Positions 8,670 to 16,001 of a stretch of DNA of 64,000 bases are shown here, in pieces (within the stretch, counting starts at the first letter, position 1; the number at the start of each line of letters is the position of its first letter). The notes below the pieces were generated by a model, which was not told the origin of the DNA, did not search any database, and saw nothing but the letters and a program-made list of their open reading frames with translations. The stretch spans positions 124,001-188,000 of the forward strand of contig NZ_JAFKOJ010000008.1 of assembly GCF_017303275.1 (NCBI RefSeq), written 5' to 3'. The translations under genes and the position numbers were made by a program. Origin of the DNA: Bacillus sp. NTK034 (GTDB taxonomy: Bacteria; Bacillota; Bacilli; Bacillales; Cytobacillaceae).

Positions 8670-8700
8670 GAGGGAGCAATTGTTTTCCAATTGCTCCCTC
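8670..8700 (+). terminator. 13-bp hairpin between quinone reductase and pirin
   Basis: GAGGGAGCAATTG pairs perfectly with CAATTGCTCCCTC around a TTTTC loop. No T-run follows (TACATG), so it may be a weak terminator, an attenuator or an mRNA-processing or stability element rather than a full stop. Confidence 0.55.
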
Positions 8701-8725
8701 TACATGTAAAGGGGAGAAATGGCGT

Positions 8726-9571
8726 ATGGGAAATGAGGAGATAACTAAGCGGGAAATCGCTTCAGTCAGAAAAGTAAAACTGCAGGAGCATAGCCCTATT
8801 CATACAGCAGGCCCTGTGATTGAACCAGGGAATTGGGAAAGGTTTGACCCATTCCTTCTGATGATGGAGGATAAATTTCAAAAGGGCGCGTTTGACGTCC
8901 ATCCCCATCGCGGTATAGAAACTGTAACGTATGTCATTGAAGGGGCTATTGAGCATTTCGATAGTCATTCCGGTGAAGGAGGCGTGTTAGGTCCTGGAGA
9001 TGTTCAATGGATGACAGCGGGCAGCGGTGTCGTTCATAACGAAGTGCCATCAGAAGGAATAACTGCCCATTCTCTGCAGCTGTGGATCAATCTTCCCAGC
9101 GAAAAGAAAATGACAGCGCCACGATATCAAAATCTTAAAGGCAGTGAAGTTCCAGTCAGAGAGGAAGAGGGTGCTGTTTTTAAAGTCTTCTCCGGATCCT
9201 CGAAAGGGGTTGTATCTCCTGCCCTAAATCATGTGCCTGTAACGATGGTTGAAGCAAGGATGAAAAAAGGCGCGGCAGCCTCGATTGACCTGCCTGGCAG
9301 TTACAAGGGCTTCATCTATATTTTAGAAGGAAGCGGTGTTTTTGGAGAAAATAAAGCTCATGCAGCAAAAGGCCAAGTCCTTGAATTGGGAGATGGCGGG
9401 AACGCTGAAAGCGAAATTTCTGTTAAAGCCGAAGAGCCTATGCGCTTTTTACTTTATGCAGGCGAGCCAGTCAAAGAACAGGTTGTTGCACGTGGACCGT
9501 TTGTTATGAACACGGTAGAAGAAATACGAACCGCTTATAAGGAATATATGGAAGGAACCTTTCTAAAATAA
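8726..9571 (+). CDS. Pirin-family protein
   Basis: A 281-residue bicupin of the pirin family. The metal-binding N-terminal cupin has FDVHPHRGIETVTYVIEG with the paired His residues, then GPGDVQWMTAGSGVVHNE, the signature block of pirins; the C-terminal cupin ends RGPFVMNT. Some bacterial pirins are quercetinases that open flavonol rings, and others bind regulators. I start at ATG 8726 (AAAGGGGAG 9 bases upstream) because upstream in-frame starts lie within the hairpin or the preceding gene. Its position next to the quinone-stress genes suggests action on phenolic compounds, which is an inference. Confidence 0.88.
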   Translation: MGNEEITKREIASVRKVKLQEHSPIHTAGPVIEPGNWERFDPFLLMMEDKFQKGAFDVHPHRGIETVTYVIEGAIEHFDSHSGEGGVLGPGDVQWMTAGSGVVHNEVPSEGITAHSLQLWINLPSEKKMTAPRYQNLKGSEVPVREEEGAVFKVFSGSSKGVVSPALNHVPVTMVEARMKKGAAASIDLPGSYKGFIYILEGSGVFGENKAHAAKGQVLELGDGGNAESEISVKAEEPMRFLLYAGEPVKEQVVARGPFVMNTVEEIRTAYKEYMEGTFLK

Positions 9572-9584
9572 AAATATGGGTGAG

Positions 9585-9612
9585 GAGCAATCATATGGTT
9601 GCTCTTTATTGT
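9585..9612 (+). terminator. Terminator after the pirin gene
   Basis: GAGCAA pairs with TTGCTC around TCATATGG, followed by TTTATTGTTG. Confidence 0.6.
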
Positions 9613-9690
9613 TGTTGAGGTATGCTTTCAGAAGGAAATTACCTGTTTTTAGAGAAGTACAAATCAAATCCAAATAAGGAGCTGACTATT

Positions 9691-10110
9691 ATGTACGAAG
9701 TAAAAACAAAAGAGAACGATAACAGTGTAATTGAATTTATAGAAAAAGTTGAGAGCCCTAAAAAGAGGGAGGATGCATATAAGCTTCTGGATAACTTTAC
9801 AGAAACGGCCGGTTATCAGGCAAAAATGTGGGGACCAAGCATCATAGGTTTTGGCTCGTATCATTATAAATATGCAACTGGTCATGAAGGGGATGCACCA
9901 CTTGTTGGCTTTTCGCCGAGAAAGGCAAAAATAAGCCTATACTTTGCACCCGGGGATAAAAAAAGAGCTGAAATGCTTGAAAGGTTTGGAAAACATACAA
10001 CCGGAAAAGCTTGCGTTTACATAAATAAGATTTCAGATATCGATGTAGAAGTTCTAAAGGAATTAATTATTCAATCAATTGATTTTTTAAGGGAGACCTA
10101 CCCGGAGTAA
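9691..10110 (+). CDS. DUF1801-domain protein
   Basis: A 139-residue small cytoplasmic protein of the DUF1801 (YdhG-like) family, recognised by the block WGPSIIGFGSYHYKY followed by GFSPRKAKISLYF and the Cys-Val-Tyr-I-N-K-I-SDID segment near the C-terminus. The family has no settled function. AATAAGGAG is 10 bases before ATG 9691; an upstream in-frame ATG at 9622 has no ribosome binding site. It is flanked by a terminator upstream and by the glycosyltransferase hairpin downstream. Confidence 0.8.
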   Translation: MYEVKTKENDNSVIEFIEKVESPKKREDAYKLLDNFTETAGYQAKMWGPSIIGFGSYHYKYATGHEGDAPLVGFSPRKAKISLYFAPGDKKRAEMLERFGKHTTGKACVYINKISDIDVEVLKELIIQSIDFLRETYPE

Positions 10111-10202
10111 TAGGAAGTCCAGCTTATCTCGAACCTATGCGGAAGAAAGACTTAGTGCAAATCCACCCGGAGGGGGATTGTAGTATTATTTACCAGGTTA
10201 CA

Positions 10203-10253
10203 TCACCTTCAGAATAATATATTTTTTAATTAACTATATTATTTTGAAGGTGA
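10203..10253 (+). promoter_or_regulatory. 19-bp hairpin burying the glycosyltransferase ribosome binding site
   Basis: Bases 10203-10221 (TCACCTTCAGAATAATATA) pair with 10235-10253 (TATATTATTTTGAAGGTGA) across a 13-base loop; the only non-Watson-Crick pair is G-U in RNA. The right arm contains GAAGGTGA, the Shine-Dalgarno of the ATG at 10258. No T-run follows, so it is not a simple terminator. It could be a translational switch, or the DNA palindrome could be an operator. Confidence 0.75.
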
Positions 10254-10257
10254 GCTT

Positions 10258-11610
10258 ATGCAGCCAAGTCTAACACCCATCAAGCCGGTGGCAAGGCGCG
10301 GAAGTAAAAAATTATATGTCTCCATTAATAAAAAGTTTGTACTCAGCCACCTCGTTTCAGCAGTGTGGCTGACTTTTTCTATATATCTATCGCTGCCCTG
10401 GCTGAAGGACTTATCGGAAATTGTCACGCTCCCGATCAGTATTCTTATTATTGGAGGCATTGCCTATGTGCCTGGCTATATGAATGCTTTTCTGGTGATG
10501 AGCCTGCTTTTGGACAGGCAGCCTTCCTTTAAAAATCCGGATCCCGATAAGGAAGTGACTTTGCTGGTAGCTGCCTTTAATGAAGAGAATACAATCTTTC
10601 AAACGTTAAGCTATGTGGCAAGCCAGGATTATAAAGGCAAAATTAAAGCTATTGTTATAGACAATCGTTCTTCAGACAATACCTATTGCGAATTAGTAAG
10701 GGCTTCAAAAGAGCTTAACCTTGAAATCAAAGTTTTGAAGGAATCCAAGCCGGGAAAATTCCATGCATTAAACAAAGGGCTGCAGCATGTGACAACAGAG
10801 TATGTTATCACGCTTGATGCCGATACCCTGCTTCATCCTTCAGCTGTCCGCTTTTTAGTAGCACGCATGGAAAGCAGTCCTGAAGAAGTGTGTGCCGTAG
10901 CGGGCTCCATGCTTGTGCGCAATAGCCGAGAAAACATATTGACTAAAATACAGGAGTGGGACTATTACCTGGGCATTGCCTCAATAAAAAGGCTGCAGGG
11001 GTTATATCAGGGAACGCTGGTTGCTCAGGGGGCATTCAGTTTGTACAAAACAGATTCTGTCCGCCAGGTAAATGGCTGGCCCGATGCAATTGGCGAAGAT
11101 ATTGTATTGACATGGAGACTTCTTCAGAAGGAATGGAAAGTGTATTTTGAGCCGCTGGCTGCAGCATTTACTGATGTTCCTTCCAATCTAGCACACTTTG
11201 CAAAGCAAAGGTCCAGGTGGGCAAGGGGAATGATTGAGGGCTTGAATGAAATTAAACCATGGAATCAGCCCCAAATTTACACAAAATACTTAACAGGCGT
11301 TAATCTGGTTATGCCATATCTGGACATGGTGTATACTTTCTTCTGGATCCCTGGATTGATTCTGGCATTCTTCGGTTATTTCTGGATAGTTGGCCCGATG
11401 ACATTGTTTGTCTTGCCGCTTACCATTTTAAGTTACGGTATTTTATATATGTATCAAAAGCATTATGTTTTTAATAATCTGAATCTGAAGGTTAGAAAAA
11501 ATGTAATAGGGTTTTTTACATTTATCCTTTTCTATCAGATGATTATGTCGCCCATATCGGTATGGGGGTACTTTCAGGAATTTTTCAAATTAAAGCGTGT
11601 CTGGGATTGA
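10258..11610 (+). CDS. Membrane family 2 glycosyltransferase (processive type)
   Basis: A 450-residue GT-A enzyme of the membrane poly-N-acetylglucosamine/hyaluronan/cellulose synthase type. N-terminal membrane spans lie at about 30-46 and 57-84. The catalytic domain has the UDP-sugar site VAAFNEE (104-110), DADT with the metal-binding DAD at 187-189, the catalytic base region GED (279-281) and the acceptor motif QRSRW (317-321), all in order. C-terminal spans run from about 346 on. It probably extends a polysaccharide at the inner face of the membrane. No partner deacetylase or export genes are adjacent. Translation may be gated by the upstream hairpin. Confidence 0.9.
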   Translation: MQPSLTPIKPVARRGSKKLYVSINKKFVLSHLVSAVWLTFSIYLSLPWLKDLSEIVTLPISILIIGGIAYVPGYMNAFLVMSLLLDRQPSFKNPDPDKEVTLLVAAFNEENTIFQTLSYVASQDYKGKIKAIVIDNRSSDNTYCELVRASKELNLEIKVLKESKPGKFHALNKGLQHVTTEYVITLDADTLLHPSAVRFLVARMESSPEEVCAVAGSMLVRNSRENILTKIQEWDYYLGIASIKRLQGLYQGTLVAQGAFSLYKTDSVRQVNGWPDAIGEDIVLTWRLLQKEWKVYFEPLAAAFTDVPSNLAHFAKQRSRWARGMIEGLNEIKPWNQPQIYTKYLTGVNLVMPYLDMVYTFFWIPGLILAFFGYFWIVGPMTLFVLPLTILSYGILYMYQKHYVFNNLNLKVRKNVIGFFTFILFYQMIMSPISVWGYFQEFFKLKRVWD

Positions 11611-11744
11611 TCCTTCGCTGTGGTAAATGGCGGAGGTTTTTTGCTATTTTTAATGCACATTTTTCTCCATCATTCTTATAATATTGAAGAAAAATGAATT
11701 GCAGAGTTATTTTTATTGCTTTTGGTTTGCGTTGGAGATAAAAT

Positions 11745-11760
11745 GTTTACCAAAGTAAAC
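11745..11760. promoter_or_regulatory. Dyad upstream of the ZIP transporter
   Basis: GTTTAC CAAA GTAAAC is a perfect 6-bp inverted repeat about 110 bases before the zip gene. It is in the right place for a metal-regulator operator, but I cannot assign it to a named regulator. Confidence 0.35.
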
Positions 11761-11868
11761 TTTTTAAGATAGGCGCATATACTTTTAGTAATCTTGGATA
11801 TATATTTTTTTAAGGCAAAAGTTGCCCTGGAGAAACTTTTTGGCAACAGTGAAAAAGGAGAGAGTGAA

Positions 11869-12678
11869 ATGTCGCAGGAAGTTTTATTTGCATTAGGTCT
11901 CACATTGTTTGCCGGCTTAGCGACAGGTATTGGCAGTTTAATGGCTTTTTTTACTTCTAGAACGAATACGAAGTTTTTATCATTGGCACTTGGGTTTTCC
12001 GCAGGTGTAATGATTTATGTCTCTATGATTGAAATCTTTGTAAAAGCAAAAGATGCACTTGTAGGAGCATTAGGTCAAGTAAACGGCAACTGGGCAACTG
12101 TTGGAGGTTTTTTTGGGGGGATAGTCCTTATTGCACTAATTGATCGGTTTATTCCTAAAAAGGATAACCCGCATGAAGTGAGAACAGTTGAAGAAATGAA
12201 TGATGCAGGCAAGGTCGTCGAAGATCCGGCACTCTTGAAAATGGGGACCTTTGCAGCGTTGGCAATTGCGATTCATAACTTCCCGGAAGGAATTGCTACT
12301 TTTACATCGGCACTCCAGGACCCGTCGCTGGGAATCGCCATTGCTGCGGCTATCGCAATCCATAATATTCCAGAGGGGATTGCTGTCTCAGTTCCTGTCT
12401 ATTATGCCACTGGGAGCAAGAAGAAGGCTTTTAAGCTCTCATTTTTATCAGGGCTGTCAGAGCCAATCGGCGCATTTGTGGCATACTTGATTTTAATGCC
12501 ATATTTAAACGATGTCATGTTTGGTGTCATTTTTGCCGCAGTTGCCGGGATAATGGTGTTCATTTCTCTTGATGAATTATTGCCGGCTGCCAAGAAGTAT
12601 GATGAAGCCCATACCTCTATTTATGGTCTTGTGGCAGGGATGGCCGTCATGGCGCTCAGCTTGCTGCTGTTTTTATAA
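11869..12678 (+). CDS. ZIP-family metal transporter (ZupT-like)
   Basis: A 269-residue divalent-metal importer. It has eight likely membrane spans and both signature helices of the family: HNFPEG and HNIPEG, whose His and Glu residues form the binuclear metal site in TM4 and TM5. A His/Asp/Glu-rich loop (FIPKKDNPHEVRTVEEM) lies before TM4. AAAAAGGAGAGAG precedes ATG 11869; an in-frame ATG at 11794 has no such site. Substrate is likely zinc, possibly iron or manganese. Confidence 0.9.
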   Translation: MSQEVLFALGLTLFAGLATGIGSLMAFFTSRTNTKFLSLALGFSAGVMIYVSMIEIFVKAKDALVGALGQVNGNWATVGGFFGGIVLIALIDRFIPKKDNPHEVRTVEEMNDAGKVVEDPALLKMGTFAALAIAIHNFPEGIATFTSALQDPSLGIAIAAAIAIHNIPEGIAVSVPVYYATGSKKKAFKLSFLSGLSEPIGAFVAYLILMPYLNDVMFGVIFAAVAGIMVFISLDELLPAAKKYDEAHTSIYGLVAGMAVMALSLLLFL

Positions 12679-12681
12679 CTA

Positions 12682-12728
12682 AAAAAGCAGTCTCCATCAC
12701 TGATGCAAGTGAAGGGAGCCTGCTTTTT
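12682..12728. terminator. Bidirectional terminator between zip and yitT
   Basis: AAAAAGCAGTCTCC pairs with GGAGCCTGCTTTTT, with A-run and T-run on opposite sides, serving both converging genes. Confidence 0.85.
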
Positions 12729-12739
12729 CAATTTACATT

Positions 12740-13600
12740 TTAATGTCCTGTACCCTTGTCAAAGTTGCTGCCGCTGACATCAGCAATATTTTCTATAGCC
12801 ACTAATGCATTCGGGTCGATATCTTCCACAATCGAACGGAGCGTAGATAATTCAATCCGTGTTACGATGGTATAAATGATTTTTTTCGGTTCTCCAGTAA
12901 AAACACCCTGGCCCTGAATATAGGTCATTCCCCGCCCCAATTGCTTCAGGAGCTCGGCAGAGATTTCTTCAGGCAGATCAGAAATGATCGTAACCGACTT
13001 CAGCTCTTCCATACCTTCCACAACGATATCAATCATTTTATAAGCAATATAATAGGTGATAATGGAGTACATGGCTGTTTCCCAGCTGAAAACGAGGAAG
13101 GCCGCAAGAATAAATATAAATACGTTGACAATCATGATAAATTGGCCTACAGACACCGGTCGCTTCTTGCTGACCAGGATGGCGATAATTTCTGATCCAT
13201 CCAAAGCACCGCCAGTTCTGATCACAAGGCCGACCCCTGTACCGAGAATGACAGCGCCAATGACTGTGGCTAAAAATAAATCATTGGTTACCGGCTCAAA
13301 ATGGTGCAGGTAAGCGGTACTGGCAGATAAAACTATAACACCATATAACGTATGTATCGTAAATTTCATTCCTATTTTACGGAAGCCAATATAGAGAAAT
13401 GGCAGATTTAGAACAATCAGGAATATACTCATGGTCATCCCGGTCAGTTCAGCAGCGATAATGGAAAGACCGATAACCCCGCCATCTAGAATATTATTGG
13501 GAACGAGGAAAAACTCAAGTCCTGCCGCTGCAATCACCGCACCTATCGTGATCATGATGAGCTGTCTAATCTCTTTTAATACCCTTTTTTTCTTTGTCAT
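12740..13600 (-). CDS. YitT-family membrane protein (DUF161 plus DUF2179)
   Basis: A 286-residue membrane protein. About five spans occupy residues 12-180 (for example GAVIAAAGLEFFLVPNNILDGG and the GTGVGLVIRTGGALDGSEI block that marks the YitT family), and the C-terminal DUF2179 domain (KSVTIISDLPEEI, RGMTYIQGQGVFTG) is cytosolic. Paralogs are many in bacilli and their transport role is unknown. The start is uncertain: ATG 13600 lacks a well spaced ribosome binding site, while TTG 13606 and TTG 13615 lie upstream, and GAAGGG fits TTG 13606 best. Confidence 0.85.
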   Translation of the reverse strand: MTKKKRVLKEIRQLIMITIGAVIAAAGLEFFLVPNNILDGGVIGLSIIAAELTGMTMSIFLIVLNLPFLYIGFRKIGMKFTIHTLYGVIVLSASTAYLHHFEPVTNDLFLATVIGAVILGTGVGLVIRTGGALDGSEIIAILVSKKRPVSVGQFIMIVNVFIFILAAFLVFSWETAMYSIITYYIAYKMIDIVVEGMEELKSVTIISDLPEEISAELLKQLGRGMTYIQGQGVFTGEPKKIIYTIVTRIELSTLRSIVEDIDPNALVAIENIADVSGSNFDKGTGH

Positions 13601-13757
13601 TGCCAATATGATCAAGCCCTTCTTTATTAAATACTTTCATATTATAGCACTTGTTTAGAAAAATCTTTAAGCAGGAACCACTTTACTGCAAAAAAAAGGA
13701 AATAAATACCTAAATGTTGAATGTAATTAATCGGATTAAAAAAAGCGAGGTAAATAT

Positions 13758-14261
13758 ATGACTGCTGTTTATGTGGATTGGGGCGGAGCAAGGATAAAAT
13801 TAACCTGGAAGGAGGCAGCATTTCCTCCAGATAGAGAATTTATAACCAGCGCCCATGGGTTTTGCTTTTTAGAAGGAAAGGTTTTATTAGTGAATTTGCA
13901 GGACCGGGGGTGGGATATTCCCGGAGGACACATTGAAAAAGGTGAAAGCCCAGAACATTGTTTTAAGAGAGAAGCTAAGGAAGAAGGTTATGTGGAAGGG
14001 CAGTGCACACAAGTGGGATATATTATTGTGGACCATACCGAGAATCTGCTGTGGAATGAAAGAAGTGTATATCCCAAAATAGGCTATCAAGTATTTTATC
14101 ATATGAATATAGAAAGGATGCTCGACTTTGAAGCCCGGTACGAGTCATCAGAAAGGATGCTGGTCGATCCTCTGCAAATAGCTGATTTTTCCGAGGGATG
14201 GCATGAAACACTTGCTCAGGCTTTGAATGCAGCAATGAAAAGATTATTTGGTGAACCATAA
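13758..14261 (+). CDS. Nudix hydrolase (atypical box)
   Basis: A 167-residue Nudix-fold protein. The box begins correctly, GGHIEKGESPEHCFKREAKEE, with the metal-binding REAKEE, but the invariant Gly after EEx is replaced by Tyr (EEGYV). Catalysis may still be possible because the metal ligands are intact. The N-terminal 30 residues precede the fold and the C-terminus is helical. The ATG at 13758 is preceded by GCGAGGTAAATAT. Substrate unknown (nucleoside diphosphate derivatives are typical). Confidence 0.8.
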   Translation: MTAVYVDWGGARIKLTWKEAAFPPDREFITSAHGFCFLEGKVLLVNLQDRGWDIPGGHIEKGESPEHCFKREAKEEGYVEGQCTQVGYIIVDHTENLLWNERSVYPKIGYQVFYHMNIERMLDFEARYESSERMLVDPLQIADFSEGWHETLAQALNAAMKRLFGEP

Positions 14262-14290
14262 GGAAAAAGAGCAGGCCTGCTCCTTTTTCC
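14262..14290. terminator. Bidirectional terminator
   Basis: GGAAAAAGAGCAGG and CCTGCTCCTTTTTCC form a nearly loopless palindrome between the Nudix gene and the converging DUF3231 gene. Confidence 0.75.
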
Positions 14291-14291
14291 A

Positions 14292-15311
14292 TCATGATCC
14301 GTTTTTATTCTGAGCCAACTTTTTTCGGTCTTTTGTGCCGGGCGGCTTTTCCATCCAATGATTTTTAATCATAATGTCTGCTCCCGTTTTGGCATATTTG
14401 GCAATTTCAATGGACAAGCGTTCATAATTCATGGCCAGATCGCTGCGCTGGCTGGCAGCTGCTGCCGTCGCATAATTTCCGGTTCCCGCTGCACTGATTA
14501 AACTCATATGGAACATTATCAGCTTATCTGAAAAAGTCTGTGTAACCGAATTGCTGACACTGACATCAGGCAGACGGGGGGTTGGAATATCATTTTGCAG
14601 CAGAATATCTGTAAAGATTTTAATATGTTTATTAGCTATTTCCGCACCTCTGAGCATAAAATCTGAAACCTCTTTTACTGGTGAGGTCTGAGCAAAACTG
14701 AGGCTTAAGTTTACCCCCATGGCATTGGTCATGACATTCATATATAGATGTGATATTTCTATAGCATTTAATGGTCTTTTATTGGACAAAGGATTCAGCC
14801 CGCTTAAATAACTCTTGCTGTCTATATATTCAGTCATAGGGGGTGTTTCAATAGAAGGGTGCCTTGCCAGCAGGCCTTTGGTAAGGGCAATCCGGGTTGA
14901 CTTATTATATAGAACGGAAGTTTCATGAAGCCCATTTGTAAAGTAGTCACATATGTCTTCCCGTGAACTCATAGAGAGAAAGCCGCCATAAGAAATAAGA
15001 CCTGTCCGAGCCATATGGTTTATATACGTTAAACAGAAAATATCAGAAAAGAGCCATGGGGCAGACATCATGACATCGTTATCAGAAAAACCATTTGGCA
15101 CCGGCAGCTCACTCTGCTGAAAGAACCTGGCAAGTTTTTTTAAATGGGTGACGGTCAAATCATATGCGTATTGGACTGCTCCTTTAATTTCTTTGTCCTT
15201 CAGATCTTTAAGCATAAACCCTAAAATGCACTTAGCCATGCTGTCATTCATATAGGAAGTCCATAAAGATGCAATTTCAGCTGCTGTGAGCCGTGTCTTA
15301 TTCTTCTGCAT
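14292..15311 (-). CDS. DUF3231 protein (first of two paralogs)
   Basis: A 339-residue protein with two similar halves, one starting LTAAEIASLWTSYMNDSM near residue 8 and one starting LNAIEISHLYMNVMTNAM near residue 180. Each half is all-helical with a Glu near its start, an AxxxH/HLKK-type helix and an FSD/FSDK motif (WLFSDIFCL; TFSDKLIMFHM), which looks like duplicated four-helix bundles of the ferritin-like or coat-protein kind; that fold is an inference. DUF3231 proteins are common in spore formers without known function. GGAGG is 7 bases before the ATG. The paralog is at 48636-49649. Confidence 0.85.
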   Translation of the reverse strand: MQKNKTRLTAAEIASLWTSYMNDSMAKCILGFMLKDLKDKEIKGAVQYAYDLTVTHLKKLARFFQQSELPVPNGFSDNDVMMSAPWLFSDIFCLTYINHMARTGLISYGGFLSMSSREDICDYFTNGLHETSVLYNKSTRIALTKGLLARHPSIETPPMTEYIDSKSYLSGLNPLSNKRPLNAIEISHLYMNVMTNAMGVNLSLSFAQTSPVKEVSDFMLRGAEIANKHIKIFTDILLQNDIPTPRLPDVSVSNSVTQTFSDKLIMFHMSLISAAGTGNYATAAAASQRSDLAMNYERLSIEIAKYAKTGADIMIKNHWMEKPPGTKDRKKLAQNKNGS

Positions 15312-15435
15312 TGGATTGCCTCCATCTTACGATTAATAACTATGATTGATATTTTTTCCTTTAATGTGGTTCTTATTCTTATTTGTAAAGACTGGATTAA
15401 GAATCAAGATCAGCTTTGGAAAGGAGTCTGATTAT

Positions 15436-15969
15436 TTGAAAAGAATTATGGTGATTGGGATTTCAGCAGGCGCAGGAAAATCAACATTTGCCAGAAAATT
15501 GGGTGAGAAAACAGGCATTGAGGTACATCATCTGGATGCTGTATTCTGGAAGCCCGGCTGGGTGGAAAGCGGACTTCAGGAATTTTCGGATGCACAGCGT
15601 GAACTTGTGAAAAAACAGCAGTGGATTATTGAAGGCAATTACAGCAATACTTTTGAAATCAGAGCAGCTGCGTGTGATACAGTCATATATATTGAACTTC
15701 CCCTGTATGTCTGCCTGTACAGGGTAATGAAGAGGTGGCTGACCAATCTTGGTAAAACACGGCCTGATATGGCAGCCGGGTGCAAAGAGAAAATGGACTG
15801 GAAATTTATAGAGTTCATTCTGACAACTTACGGATCCCGCAAAAAGAACATGGCTGAACGGCTTGACAGATTTGCAGCAGAAGGTAAAAAAGTTATAGTA
15901 CTGAAAAATAAATCGGATATTGATTCATACATAGAAGATTTTGATGTTAAGACAAACAATGCTTCATAG
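15436..15969 (+). CDS. P-loop kinase-like protein (adenylate-kinase / FlaR-like)
   Basis: A 177-residue P-loop NTPase. The Walker A loop is GISAGAGKST near the N-terminus, followed by HHLDAVFWKPGW and EGNYSNTFEIRAAACDTVIYIELP, the pattern of proteins often annotated as DNA topology modulation (FlaR) proteins in the adenylate-kinase superfamily. I use TTG 15436 because AAGGAG lies 9 bases upstream; the longer in-frame version from 15346 adds a hydrophobic stretch with no ribosome binding site. The phosphoryl acceptor is unknown. It diverges from the DUF3231 gene. Confidence 0.78.
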   Translation: MKRIMVIGISAGAGKSTFARKLGEKTGIEVHHLDAVFWKPGWVESGLQEFSDAQRELVKKQQWIIEGNYSNTFEIRAAACDTVIYIELPLYVCLYRVMKRWLTNLGKTRPDMAAGCKEKMDWKFIEFILTTYGSRKKNMAERLDRFAAEGKKVIVLKNKSDIDSYIEDFDVKTNNAS

Positions 15970-15977
15970 AATACAAA

Positions 15978-16001
15978 AACCCCTGCATTTTTGCAGGGGT
16001 T
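15978..16001. terminator. Bidirectional terminator
   Basis: AACCCCTGCA pairs perfectly with TGCAGGGGTT around TTTT. Its right arm includes the first two bases of the converging oxidoreductase gene's stop codon. Confidence 0.85.
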
